Source: an uncultured Acetatifactor sp.
Lineage (GTDB): Bacteria > Bacillota > Clostridia > Lachnospirales > Lachnospiraceae
Direction of reading: 5' to 3'
Length of the DNA stretch: 64,000 nt
Assembly (NCBI GenBank): GCA_934436245.1
Contig: CAKSAM010000002.1
Span: 72,429 to 136,428, forward strand
In this document: one piece after another, positions 54,091-63,578 of the stretch
How positions within the stretch are numbered: position 1 is the first letter of the stretch
Layout of the letters: every line of letters begins with the position of its first letter
Made by a program: the position numbers and the translations under genes
The notes under the pieces: model-generated
The model's input: only the letters and a program-made list of their open reading frames with translations
The model's database searches: none
Told to the model about the DNA's origin: nothing

Positions 54091-55223
54091 TACAGCTTCT
54101 TGGTATTATTGTATTTGCTCTGCTTCTGTATCTGGGACAGAAATATGTATATGCAAAAATATGGCAGTGGGATCTGACCGTATCCCTGGCTTTCCGGGAG
54201 GATGGCATTTGGGAAGGACAGGAGAGTGAACTGTCAGAGATCATTGAAAACAGGAAACGTCTGCCGCTCACCATGTTGAAAGTGAAATTCCAGACCGACA
54301 GACATCTGATATTTGCTGATACCAAGGGATCCCGTACCACGGATCGTTATTACCGCAACGATATTTTCCAGATTGGACGTCTGGAAAAGGTCACCAGAGT
54401 ACTGCCCTTTACTGGTGGCAGAAGAGGATATTACACGATCGGGGAGGTGGATCTGGTGGCATCGGATCTGTTCCTGACAGCGCAGTATACAGCCACTGCA
54501 CCGATTACCGGGTGTAGTCTCTATGTGTATCCTAAGCCATTTTCCCACCCGGATTTCAAACGCTCCTTAAAGCAGTTAAACGGAGAAATTCTGACAAAGA
54601 GGCATCTCCTGGAGGATCCTTTTGAATACCGCGGTATCCGGGATTACCAGCCACAGGATGACTTAAAAAGCATTAACTGGAAAGCTACGGCCCGTACCGG
54701 GGATCTGAAGGTGAATCAGAAAAATTATACAGCCCGGAAATCTGTACAGATTTTTATCAATCTGGAAGATACCGGAATCCTCAAAAAAGAGGACTGTGTA
54801 GAAGCCAGCCTGCAGATTGCCGCAGCACTGTTATTACTGTTTTTAGAGCAGGGAATGCAGGTTGCTTTATATTGTAATGGAATTGACACTATCAGTGGTG
54901 AGCCCTGTATTCTGGAAGCAGGTGGTGGAATCAGACAACGAAATGCCTGTCTGCAGGCGCTGGCAAGAATCGATACGTCCAAACCGGTGCAGCCTTTTTC
55001 GGAGTTGTTTGCCGGCCGTCTTGCCGATACATCGAATTCGCTCTATACCTGTTTTGTCTCCCCCAATGCCTACGAAGACTTTGCAGCGTTAGTCCTGCAA
55101 TATCAGGAAAGGCATCCGGATATGAAATGGTTTTATCCATATTCCGAAAGTACTCCTCCGGAGACAGCGGAGCCTCTGCGTTCCCTGATCACCTATATCT
55201 CCCTACGGGAAGAAAGCGTCTGA
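54087..55223 (+). CDS. DUF58 domain protein
   Basis: The 378 residues start with one or two membrane segments (about 2-20), then a beta-rich region and the DUF58 signature EYRGIRDYQPQDDLKSINWK followed by RTGDLKVNQ, which introduces a von Willebrand-A-like fold. MoxR and DUF58 genes are paired across bacteria. Coupled translation with moxR is evident from the ATGA overlap. The role is envelope-linked but not defined. Confidence 0.92.
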   Translation: MIQLLGIIVFALLLYLGQKYVYAKIWQWDLTVSLAFREDGIWEGQESELSEIIENRKRLPLTMLKVKFQTDRHLIFADTKGSRTTDRYYRNDIFQIGRLEKVTRVLPFTGGRRGYYTIGEVDLVASDLFLTAQYTATAPITGCSLYVYPKPFSHPDFKRSLKQLNGEILTKRHLLEDPFEYRGIRDYQPQDDLKSINWKATARTGDLKVNQKNYTARKSVQIFINLEDTGILKKEDCVEASLQIAAALLLLFLEQGMQVALYCNGIDTISGEPCILEAGGGIRQRNACLQALARIDTSKPVQPFSELFAGRLADTSNSLYTCFVSPNAYEDFAALVLQYQERHPDMKWFYPYSESTPPETAEPLRSLITYISLREESV

Positions 55224-55225
55224 AT

Positions 55226-56440
55226 GTGAAAGAATTATTGACTGCTCTGATGAATCAATTATGTTTTTATCCGCTGGCACTGACTGCAGCCACACTGCTG
55301 TCTGCGCTGGCTCCGGAAAGCCGTCCTTCCTTAGCTTTGTGGCTGCTTTGGGCGCTTCCTGCATGGTTTCTGTATTATGCCAGAAAACGCTGTAGGCATC
55401 TGTCGGTATTGCTCCTTTTGCATGTTCTTGTATTGTCATGCTATTATTTGTTCCCGGCGCCAAACAGTGTAAACCGCAGCGTCCGGCTGTTAGTGGGAGC
55501 GGGTTTTGTGATCTATTCTCTCTGGCTGCGTTTCCGGTCAGAGAGCGCTGCTTCCGATCCGTTGCCACTGCCGCTTGCTGCCGGAATTACTTTCTTAAGT
55601 CTTTTTCTGCAGCATTATCAGGGAAACGATGCCTGGGATCTCTATTATCGTATGAGTCTGATCCTGGAATTTTTACTGTATGCCATTATTTTGTTTTTAC
55701 AGTCCTATGATGATTTCCTTGCGGTAAACCGGCTGAGTACCGGCAGAATTCCTTTTCAGGAAATATTCCGCTCCGGTCTCCACAGCACTGCAGTTTTTGT
55801 ATTGATGTCGGGGCTTCTGCTTCTGGCAGTGTCACAGTTTGCGTGGTTAAAGCCCTTTTTGCAGTTACTGCGGTGCGGACTGGTTACGATCCTTCGTTTT
55901 TTGCTTGGTTTGCTCCCCACTGGTGCTTCTGATTCTGATGTGGTAATCGGTCAGACTATGGTCGGTGGTGATATGCCGCCTATGGAAACAGAAGATCCCT
56001 TTATTCTATGGATCATTCTGGAATATGTGGCCATGACCGCCCTTCTGATGGCCAGTACATTTTTGATATACCGGGGTATCAGGAAAATGATCGTCTTTCT
56101 GAGGGATAGAATGCAGATTTCACTTCCTGATATTATTCCGGAAAAAACGGAGAACATGGACAAACGGGAACGACTGGAGGCACCTTCTGGAATTGCTGCA
56201 GTGCAGAAGCAAAAAAGGGGGTACTTTGCCTTTTTTGATGCAGGAAAAAAGATCCGGCGGATGTATCAGAAAAAAATGAATACCTGTGGACTTGCAAAAG
56301 ATCGGCTGCCATTTTATACTGCTAGAGATGCGGAAAAATCCCTGGACTCCGAAGGCATGGCTGCCATCTATGAAAAAGCCCGTTATTCCGGGGCTCCCTG
56401 CACGGAAGATGATGTCCGCCGTATGAAAAAATATGTATAA
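55226..56440 (+). CDS. Multipass membrane protein with DUF4129-like tail
   Basis: I start at GTG 55226, just after the DUF58 stop, with GGAAGAAAG upstream; the longer frame lies within DUF58. The 404 residues have about six membrane segments (about 15-190 and 290-310) and a cytoplasmic tail ending in AAIYEKARYSGAPCTEDDV. That tail resembles the DUF4129 end of transglutaminase-like proteins in MoxR operons, but I see no transglutaminase Cys-His-Asp domain. It is the third gene of the operon. Confidence 0.7.
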   Translation: MKELLTALMNQLCFYPLALTAATLLSALAPESRPSLALWLLWALPAWFLYYARKRCRHLSVLLLLHVLVLSCYYLFPAPNSVNRSVRLLVGAGFVIYSLWLRFRSESAASDPLPLPLAAGITFLSLFLQHYQGNDAWDLYYRMSLILEFLLYAIILFLQSYDDFLAVNRLSTGRIPFQEIFRSGLHSTAVFVLMSGLLLLAVSQFAWLKPFLQLLRCGLVTILRFLLGLLPTGASDSDVVIGQTMVGGDMPPMETEDPFILWIILEYVAMTALLMASTFLIYRGIRKMIVFLRDRMQISLPDIIPEKTENMDKRERLEAPSGIAAVQKQKRGYFAFFDAGKKIRRMYQKKMNTCGLAKDRLPFYTARDAEKSLDSEGMAAIYEKARYSGAPCTEDDVRRMKKYV

Positions 56441-56457
56441 AAATTTTTGAGGTAATT

Positions 56458-58332
56458 ATGAACGAAAAGTTAGCGTTAAATGATGATATTCTGATGAAGA
56501 TCGAAAAACCGGCCCGTTACATCGGTAATGAGGTCAATGCCGTGGTGAAGGATAAGGACAGTGTGGATGTCCGTTTCTGCATGTGCTTCCCGGATGTCTA
56601 CGAGATCGGCATGTCCCATCTGGGCATTCAGATCCTCTACGGTATGCTCAATTCCTGGGACGATGTCTGGTGTGAACGTGTGTATTCTCCCTGGGTGGAT
56701 CTGGATGAAATCATGCGCAAAGAAAACATTCCGCTGTTTGCTCTGGAGAGTCAGGATCCGATCAGTGAGTTCGATTTCCTCGGAATCACCATTCAGTATG
56801 AAATGTGTTATACCAATATTTTACAGGTTTTGGATCTGGCGGGCATTCCTTTGCTGGCTGCAGAACGTGGGGATGACTGTCCCATCGTCATCGGCGGCGG
56901 TCCCTGCACCTACAATCCGGAGCCCATTGCGGATTTCTTTGATATTTTCTATATCGGAGAAGGAGAGACCCAGTATCGTCCACTGATCGATCTCTATAAA
57001 AAGTGTCGGGACGAAAATACCGGCAGAGAAGAATTTCTGCGCCGGGCTGCGAAGCTGCCAGGAATGTATGTCCCCCGGTTCTATGAGACCACTTATCATG
57101 AGGATGGCACCATCGCTTCCTTCCGGCCGACAGAAAGAGGCATTCCCACCACCATCCGCAAGGAACTGGTAACGGATATGACGAACAGCTTTTATCCTAT
57201 GAAGCCTGTGGTTCCCTATATTAAGGTCACGCAGGACAGAGTGGTCCTGGAGATTCAGAGAGGCTGTATCCGCGGCTGCCGTTTCTGTCAGGCTGGTCAG
57301 TTGTACCGTCCGGTCAGAGAACGTGACGTGGAAGTCCTGAAAAAATACGCCATGGATATGCTGAAAAACACCGGTCACGAGGAGATTTCCCTGAGCTCCT
57401 TAAGCTCCAGTGATTACAGCAAGCTGCCGGAGCTGATCGATTTCCTGATCGAAGAGTGCGACAAGAGACATATCAATATCTCTCTGCCGTCCTTACGTAT
57501 CGACGCCTTTTCCCTGGATGTCATGAGTAAGGTACAGGATGTAAAGAAATCCAGTCTGACCTTTGCTCCGGAGGCCGGCAGCCAGAGACTGCGGGATGTC
57601 ATCAACAAGGGACTTACCGAGGAAGTGATCCTGCAGGGTTCCGCCCTTGCCTTCGAGGGCGGCTGGACTAGAGTCAAGCTGTATTTCATGCTGGGACATC
57701 CTACCGAAACAGAAGAAGATATCCGTGGAATTGCCGAGCTGTCCAACAAGATCGCAGCCACTTTCTTCGATACAGTACCGAAGGAGAAACGTGTCAACGG
57801 CAGAGTACAGATCGTTACCAGTACCTCCTTCTTTGTACCGAAGCCTTTTACTCCTTTCCAGTGGGCGCCCCAGTGTACCAAGGAAGAATTCGTGGAAAAG
57901 GCTTATCTGACCAGAAAGGCTATTTCCGAACAGCTGAACCAGAAGAGTATCAAATACAACTGGCACGAAGCGGATGTCAGCGTCTTAGAAGGAGTTCTTG
58001 CAAGAGGTGACAGAAGATTGTCCCAGGTGCTTTTATATGTTTACAACAAAGGCTGTTTTTATGATGCCTGGAGCGAGTATTTTCACAATGATGTCTGGAT
58101 GGAAGCCTTTGAAGCCTGCGGTCTGGATCCGGATTTCTATTCTCACAGAGAACGTCCTCTGGATGAGATCCTTCCCTGGGATTTTCTGGACTGTGGTGTA
58201 TCCAGAGCCTTTCTGGAAAGAGAATGGCAGAAAGCCAAAAACGAGACGATCTCACCGAACTGCAAACAGGCCTGTCAGGGCTGCGGAGCAGCCAGATTCG
58301 GCTGCGGTATCTGTGTAGAACCCAGAGGCTGA
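56458..58332 (+). CDS. Radical SAM protein, TIGR03960 type
   Basis: The 624-residue protein has a B12-binding-like N-terminal region (CMCFPDVYEIGMSHLGIQIL) and a radical SAM barrel whose cluster motif is RGCIRGCRFCQAG (CxxxCxxC). A Cys-rich C-terminus, CKQACQGCGAARFGCGICVE, could hold another cluster. The family precedes DUF2344 and an RNase E/G gene in many Firmicutes; an RNA or ribosome modification role has been suggested but is not proven. It may be cotranscribed with the next gene 106 bases downstream. Confidence 0.92.
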   Translation: MNEKLALNDDILMKIEKPARYIGNEVNAVVKDKDSVDVRFCMCFPDVYEIGMSHLGIQILYGMLNSWDDVWCERVYSPWVDLDEIMRKENIPLFALESQDPISEFDFLGITIQYEMCYTNILQVLDLAGIPLLAAERGDDCPIVIGGGPCTYNPEPIADFFDIFYIGEGETQYRPLIDLYKKCRDENTGREEFLRRAAKLPGMYVPRFYETTYHEDGTIASFRPTERGIPTTIRKELVTDMTNSFYPMKPVVPYIKVTQDRVVLEIQRGCIRGCRFCQAGQLYRPVRERDVEVLKKYAMDMLKNTGHEEISLSSLSSSDYSKLPELIDFLIEECDKRHINISLPSLRIDAFSLDVMSKVQDVKKSSLTFAPEAGSQRLRDVINKGLTEEVILQGSALAFEGGWTRVKLYFMLGHPTETEEDIRGIAELSNKIAATFFDTVPKEKRVNGRVQIVTSTSFFVPKPFTPFQWAPQCTKEEFVEKAYLTRKAISEQLNQKSIKYNWHEADVSVLEGVLARGDRRLSQVLLYVYNKGCFYDAWSEYFHNDVWMEAFEACGLDPDFYSHRERPLDEILPWDFLDCGVSRAFLEREWQKAKNETISPNCKQACQGCGAARFGCGICVEPRG

Positions 58333-58438
58333 TTGTAAAAGGCATGCCCTTGTGGCACATTATAGAGTGTAGAAGAATAAGAAGAAAGGGAAATTGCAGG
58401 TCTTTCACGGAAGACCGCATAGAAATCTGAAAGAAATT

Positions 58439-59170
58439 ATGAAGTTAAGAATCAAATTCAGGAAATACGGACCGGTACGTTTTATCGGTCATCTGGATGT
58501 AATGCGTTTCTTCCAGAAAGCCAACCGCAGAGCGGAGCTGGATGTAGCATACACCGGAGGCTTCAGTCCGCATCAGATCATGTCCTTCGCCGCACCTTTG
58601 GGCGTGGGACTGACCAGTAACGGAGAATATATGGATCTGGAGGTGCATTCCCTGACTTCCTGCGAGGATGTTAAGACACGGCTCAATGCCGCATCTGTGC
58701 CCGGCATTGAGATCACTTCCGTGAGGATTCTGCCGGACAAGGCGGGAAATGCCATGGCAAGTGTGGCTGCCGCAGGATATACGGTTGCTTTCCGGGAAGG
58801 CAGAGGTCCTCATTTTGATCTGGCACCTGCTGTGGAACGCTTCCTTAAAAAGGACGAGATCCTGATCACCAAGGAGACAAAAAAAGGCAGCCGGGAAATC
58901 AATTTAAAAGAAGGCATCTACGAGATGAAAACCGTGGATGGTAACAGCCTGTATCTGTTGGTAGATGCATCCAGCGCCGGTAATATCAAACCAATCCAGG
59001 TAGTGGAGGCATTATTTGCGGAAAATGGAGAAGCCCTCCCGGAGAATGCCCTTATGGTCAACAGAGAAGAGACCTATTTAAGAAGTGATGCCGGAGAACT
59101 GCTTCCCTTAGATGCCATTGGTTACGACAACGAAGAAGCTTACAAAGCGGCTTCCGGAGATGCCGAATGA
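58439..59170 (+). CDS. DUF2344 family protein (TIGR03936)
   Basis: ATG 58439 gives 243 residues and begins at the conserved MKLRIKFRKYGPVRFIGHLD. RRAELDVAYTGGFSPHQIM and a small basic core follow. In many genomes this domain is fused to the C-terminus of the preceding radical SAM protein, so the two are functionally linked. Its stop overlaps the RNase gene start by four bases. Confidence 0.9.
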   Translation: MKLRIKFRKYGPVRFIGHLDVMRFFQKANRRAELDVAYTGGFSPHQIMSFAAPLGVGLTSNGEYMDLEVHSLTSCEDVKTRLNAASVPGIEITSVRILPDKAGNAMASVAAAGYTVAFREGRGPHFDLAPAVERFLKKDEILITKETKKGSREINLKEGIYEMKTVDGNSLYLLVDASSAGNIKPIQVVEALFAENGEALPENALMVNREETYLRSDAGELLPLDAIGYDNEEAYKAASGDAE

Positions 59171-60276
59171 GCCGCAGTCTCACCGGCGGCAGACCGGCAA
59201 GAGAAAAAGAAGTGAATGAGATCCGCAAGAGCACGGACTGTACCACCGGGAAAATGATCTTTACGAAGCTTCGGGATAAAAATGTGGCATTACTTGTGAA
59301 CTCCGGTGGAATTGCCGCTGTGCGGGTGCTGCGTTCGAATACAAGTAAGATCGGCGGAATCTACCTGGGAAAAATACAGAATGTGGCAAAAAACATCGAT
59401 GCCTGCTTCGTGGAGATTGCGCCCGGCGAACTGTGCTTTCTGCCACTACGGGAAGCAGGTACGGCACATCTTACCAACAGACAGCCGGACGGAAGCTTAA
59501 AAGCCGGGGATGAACTGGTGGTCATGGTGACCAGAGATGCCCAGAAGACAAAGCGGGCTTCCGTTACCACAGATCCTTCCCGGATGAAGCAGCAGCTTGT
59601 TAAAAACGGATCTACCCCAGAGAACGCGTCTGAAGCCCTTCAGAGCCTTTTGAACCAGGTGAGCCATAAAGTATGCCTTACCTGCCTTTTTGCGCCTTCT
59701 GAAGCCATCTACGAGGTGTTGGAGCAGTTGGCAGATCCATCGGAATACAGTGAAGTCCTTACGGATGACCCGGAGATCTTCCACAAGCTTTCCGAAAGCA
59801 GTTATCCGCTTTTGCAGCAGAAGAACCTTCGGTTGTATGATGATCCTGCCATTTCCCTGCGTCTTTTATATTCTCTCGAACGGGGAATGGATGAGGCACT
59901 GGATACAAGAGTCTGGCTGAAATGCGGCGGATATCTGGTCATTGAGCCCACGGAAGCCATGACAGTCATCGATGTCAATTCCGGCAAAAATGAATCTAAG
60001 AAGATGGGAGAAGAGACCTATTATCAGGTCAATGCCGAAGCGGCAGAAGAGGTTGCAAGACAGTTACGTCTTCGGAATCTGTCAGGTATCATTATTGTAG
60101 ATTTTATCAATATGGCCGAAAAGGAAAATCGTCAGAAACTGCTGGAATACTTGAAAACGCTGACCGCCGGGGATCCAATGCACCCCCGGATCGTGGATAT
60201 GACACCACTTGGTCTGGTGGAGATCACCCGTAAAAAGTCGCATCCTACCCTGGCAGAACAATGGAAAAAAATATGA
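59167..60276 (+). CDS. rng: Ribonuclease E/G family protein
   Basis: The 369-residue protein has an S1-like RNA-binding part (GIYLGKIQNVAKNIDACFVE) and the RNase H-like catalytic domain with TVIDVNSGKN and IIIVDFINM. The second Asp of the usual DFIDM is Asn here. It is shorter than RNase G of E. coli and ends without the zinc-link and small domain. It belongs to the radical SAM-DUF2344 operon. In many Firmicutes rplU and rpmA follow; here a terminator does. Confidence 0.9.
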   Translation: MSRSLTGGRPAREKEVNEIRKSTDCTTGKMIFTKLRDKNVALLVNSGGIAAVRVLRSNTSKIGGIYLGKIQNVAKNIDACFVEIAPGELCFLPLREAGTAHLTNRQPDGSLKAGDELVVMVTRDAQKTKRASVTTDPSRMKQQLVKNGSTPENASEALQSLLNQVSHKVCLTCLFAPSEAIYEVLEQLADPSEYSEVLTDDPEIFHKLSESSYPLLQQKNLRLYDDPAISLRLLYSLERGMDEALDTRVWLKCGGYLVIEPTEAMTVIDVNSGKNESKKMGEETYYQVNAEAAEEVARQLRLRNLSGIIIVDFINMAEKENRQKLLEYLKTLTAGDPMHPRIVDMTPLGLVEITRKKSHPTLAEQWKKI

Positions 60277-60287
60277 GACCTGCTTAT

Positions 60288-60320
60288 AAACCAGTCAACA
60301 CATGTTTGGCTGGTTTTTTT
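60288..60320 (+). terminator. Intrinsic terminator after the RNase gene
   Basis: AACCAG pairs with CTGGTT, with CAA/TTG inside, followed by seven T's. Confidence 0.8.
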
Positions 60321-60339
60321 GTTATATTTCACAATTTTA

Positions 60340-60367
60340 GGAAACTCTTTTTGGCAAAAACGTTTCT
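60340..60367. promoter_or_regulatory. Operator candidate 1 before the TetR gene
   Basis: GGAAAC (60340-60345), 16 bases, then GTTTCT (60362-60367). It overlaps a possible -35 box TTGAAT (60367-60372). The same layout occurs at 60405. Confidence 0.45.
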
Positions 60368-60404
60368 TGAATATTCCCTGTTAAAATGCTACTCTTGTAT
60401 CAAA

Positions 60405-60432
60405 GGAAACGCAATTTTAAATTTAAGTTTCC
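60405..60432. promoter_or_regulatory. Operator candidate 2 before the TetR gene
   Basis: GGAAAC (60405-60410), 16 bases, then GTTTCC (60427-60432), 65 bases from the first site in the same phase. It lies 45 bases before the TetR start, where autoregulation is expected. Confidence 0.5.
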
Positions 60433-60477
60433 AAAGAAGTATAGAAACAATTCTAATCTAAAGACGGAGGAAAACCT

Positions 60478-61053
60478 ATGGATACCACAGATGCTCTGCA
60501 AAAAAACATTTTGGATGCCACCCTTCGTGTCTTCGATCGGAAAGGGCTGAAGTTCACGATGGATGATCTGGCAAAGGAACTTTCCATCAGCAAAAAGACC
60601 ATCTATACGGTCTATGATGACAAAGAAGCACTGTTCCTTGCCATGGTAGATTACATTTTTGACTCTATCAAGGAAAGCGAGCAGATGATCCTGACGGATC
60701 CTGCGCTGGGAACCACCGAAAAGCTGCAGCGCATCTTAGGTGTCCTGCCGGAAGGCTATCAGAATATTGACCTCAGAAAGCTGTATTCCCTACGGGACAA
60801 ATATCCTAAGATCTACCATAAAGTGGAGCTGCGTTTAGAGACCGGCTGGGAGCCTACGATCCAGCTGATCGAGATGGGCATGGCAGAGGGCAGTATCCGC
60901 CCGGTTCCCATCTGTCTGGTGAAAATGATGCTGGAAGCCTCCATTGAACAATTTTTCCAGAGAGATATCCTCGCACAGAATCATCTGACTTACGTGGACG
61001 CCTTAAACGAGGTCGTAAATATTCTCATGTACGGAATCACACAGAGGCAGTAA
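60478..61053 (+). CDS. TetR family transcription regulator
   Basis: The 191 residues start with the TetR helix-turn-helix (TMDDLAKELSISKKTIYTVY) and continue with a helical ligand-binding domain. GGAGG precedes the ATG. It stands before a glycosidase and a sugar symporter on the same strand, so control of that locus, and of itself through the GGAAAC repeats, is likely. The ligand is unknown. It appears intact and of normal size. Confidence 0.92.
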   Translation: MDTTDALQKNILDATLRVFDRKGLKFTMDDLAKELSISKKTIYTVYDDKEALFLAMVDYIFDSIKESEQMILTDPALGTTEKLQRILGVLPEGYQNIDLRKLYSLRDKYPKIYHKVELRLETGWEPTIQLIEMGMAEGSIRPVPICLVKMMLEASIEQFFQRDILAQNHLTYVDALNEVVNILMYGITQRQ

Positions 61054-61081
61054 ATACGCAGACAAAAAGGGAGAAGAACTT

Positions 61082-63511
61082 ATGACACATAGATTTTACT
61101 TAAACGACGACTGGCTGTTCACCGAACAGTTTGAGGACAATTTAGCGGCACCGGAATATCCGGAAAACACGCTGCAGCCGGTACGTCTGCCGCATACCTG
61201 TAAGGAAACCCCGTTTCATTATTTTGACGAATCCCTCTACCAAATGATCAGCGGATACAGGCGCCATCTCCTGATTCCAAAGGACTGGCAGGGAAAACAG
61301 ATCCTGCTTACTTTTGAGGGAGCTGCCCATGACAGTACTGTATTTTGTAACGGGAAAAAGGTGGGAGAGCATCACTGCGGTTACACTGCATTTACTGTAG
61401 ATTTAACGGACAATGTACTCTATGGGCAGGATAATCTGCTCTGTGTCCGCTTAGACAGCAGAGAGAATTTAAACGTTCCGCCCTTTGGCTATGTGATCGA
61501 TTATATGACCTATGGCGGTATCTACCGGGATGTCCGGCTGGAAGTGAAGGAAAAAGTCTCCCTTTCGGATATCTTCGTCCATACTGCGATAGATTTCAGA
61601 TCGTCTCCTGTGACAGCGCAGATTACTTCTGAGATCACGCTTACTGAAAGTGATGAGAACTTGACCATCCGACAGTACTACATACCGAAAAGTACCGCAG
61701 CCACGCAGGAATCCTGGCGACTTTTGTGCGAACAGACCGTTTCTGCGGATGCTTCCTGCGACAAGGAGCTCTCACTCACGGCAACCATTACCGCTCCTCT
61801 GTTATGGGACACCGAAGAAGCTAATTTATATATTTTAAAGACACAGCTATATCAGGACAATGCGCTTCTGGATGAGACTAAGACCACGTTTGGTATCCGG
61901 GAAGCAGTATTTAAAAAGGACGGCTTTTACCTCAATGGCAGGAAGCATATGATCCGCGGCTTAAACCGCCACCAGAGCTTCCCTTATGTGGGATATGCCA
62001 TGCCTAAGAGCATGCAGCGGCTGGATGCATATCTTCTGAAAAAGGAGTTGGGTTTAAATGCCGTAAGGACTTCCCATTATCCCCAGAGCCATTATTTTTT
62101 AGAGCGCTGTGATGAGCTTGGTCTTTTAGTATTTACGGAATTTCCCGGCTGGCAGCATATCGGTGACGATGCCTGGAAAGCACAGGCGGTGGCAAATGCC
62201 GAAGACATGATCCGACAGTACCGTAATCATCCTTCCATCATTTTATGGGGAATACGCATCAATGAGTCACCGGATGACGATGCTTTTTACGAAAAGACCA
62301 ATGCCGTGGCGCATAAGCTGGATCCATCCAGACCTACCGGTGGTGTCCGTGCCATGAAAAAAAGTCATCTGTTAGAAGATGTCTATACGTATAATGATTT
62401 TCTGCACGACGGTGAGATGCCCGGCTGTGAACCGAAGAAAAAAGTCACATCCGATATGGAGAAGCCTTATCTGATCAGTGAGTACAACGGGCATATGTAT
62501 CCCACGAAAGCCTTCGACAACGAAGAGCGCCGCAGTGAGCATGCCATCCGTCACGCCAACGTACTGGATGCCGTGGCAGGTCAGCCCGATATCGCCGGAA
62601 GCTTCGGCTGGTGCATGTTCGACTACAACACTCACAAAGACTTCGGAAGCGGTGACCGGATCTGCTATCATGGTGTCATGGATATGTTCCGGAATCCGAA
62701 GCTGGCAGCAAATATCTATGCCTGTGAGCAGGAGCAGACTCCCGTGCTGGAGATTACTTCCTCCATGGACATCGGAGAGCATCCCGGCTGTAACCGCGGG
62801 AACATTTATATTCTATCCAATGCCGACAGCGTGAAGATGTATAAAAATGACCGGTTTATCAAGGAATATCTGCCGGGAATGTCACCTTATAAGCACTTAA
62901 AGCACGGTCCCATCCTGATCGATGATTTTATCGGAGATTCTTTTGCACAGAACGAAAGATTCCGTCCAAAACATGCAAAGGAGATCACGGATGCCATGAA
63001 TCTCGTAGCGAGAGGAAGCCTGAACCACATTCCAAAGAGATTATATCTTACGGCTTTAAAACTGCTTCTGATCTATCATATCGATTTTGCAGAAGTGACC
63101 AGGCTGTATACGAAGTACATCGGTGACTGGGGCGGTACGGCTACCGTATACCGTTTTGACGCTGTCAAAGACGGCAAAGTCGTAAAATCCGTCACCAAAG
63201 AACCTGTTCGGGAAATCCGGCTGGAAGCAGAAGCGGATCATACCATTCTGACGGAACAGCACAGCTATGATGTGGCACTGGTGCGGATCCGTGCAGTGGA
63301 TGACCATGGAAATGTGCTTCCCTTTTATCAGGAGCCGGTTCGTCTGATTACGGAAGGTGACATCTCCATCATCGGACCTGACACCATTGCTTTACAGGGA
63401 GGCATGGGCGGAACTTATGTTAAAAGTATGGGAAGATCCGGTCGGGGAGCTTTGCTCTTGCAGTCACTGACGGCAGGGGAAGTACGGATACCTTTTCAGA
63501 TTAAGATATAA
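61082..63511 (+). CDS. Glycoside hydrolase family 2 protein (beta-galactosidase/glucuronidase type)
   Basis: The 809 residues have the GH2 layout: jelly-roll (1-170), immunoglobulin-like domain (about 175-285) and TIM barrel (about 290-560). The acid/base Glu395 lies in RINES and the nucleophile Glu467 in LISEYNGH. A C-terminal domain (about 570-809) carries sandwich folds. No signal peptide is seen, so it works inside the cell on imported sugars brought in by the following symporter. The exact glycoside cannot be told; galactosides or glucuronides are usual. Confidence 0.9.
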   Translation: MTHRFYLNDDWLFTEQFEDNLAAPEYPENTLQPVRLPHTCKETPFHYFDESLYQMISGYRRHLLIPKDWQGKQILLTFEGAAHDSTVFCNGKKVGEHHCGYTAFTVDLTDNVLYGQDNLLCVRLDSRENLNVPPFGYVIDYMTYGGIYRDVRLEVKEKVSLSDIFVHTAIDFRSSPVTAQITSEITLTESDENLTIRQYYIPKSTAATQESWRLLCEQTVSADASCDKELSLTATITAPLLWDTEEANLYILKTQLYQDNALLDETKTTFGIREAVFKKDGFYLNGRKHMIRGLNRHQSFPYVGYAMPKSMQRLDAYLLKKELGLNAVRTSHYPQSHYFLERCDELGLLVFTEFPGWQHIGDDAWKAQAVANAEDMIRQYRNHPSIILWGIRINESPDDDAFYEKTNAVAHKLDPSRPTGGVRAMKKSHLLEDVYTYNDFLHDGEMPGCEPKKKVTSDMEKPYLISEYNGHMYPTKAFDNEERRSEHAIRHANVLDAVAGQPDIAGSFGWCMFDYNTHKDFGSGDRICYHGVMDMFRNPKLAANIYACEQEQTPVLEITSSMDIGEHPGCNRGNIYILSNADSVKMYKNDRFIKEYLPGMSPYKHLKHGPILIDDFIGDSFAQNERFRPKHAKEITDAMNLVARGSLNHIPKRLYLTALKLLLIYHIDFAEVTRLYTKYIGDWGGTATVYRFDAVKDGKVVKSVTKEPVREIRLEAEADHTILTEQHSYDVALVRIRAVDDHGNVLPFYQEPVRLITEGDISIIGPDTIALQGGMGGTYVKSMGRSGRGALLLQSLTAGEVRIPFQIKI

Positions 63512-63578
63512 TGATTTAATGGTTTCATTTGACAGAAAGATATCAAAAGATTTCAAAAGAAAGGATCAGGGTTACATT

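Noticed and set aside
56821-57378. Long minus-strand frames opposite the radical SAM, gyrase-type, recG and ilvC genes
   Set aside because: They mirror strongly conserved genes on the plus strand and lack ribosome sites and domain content.
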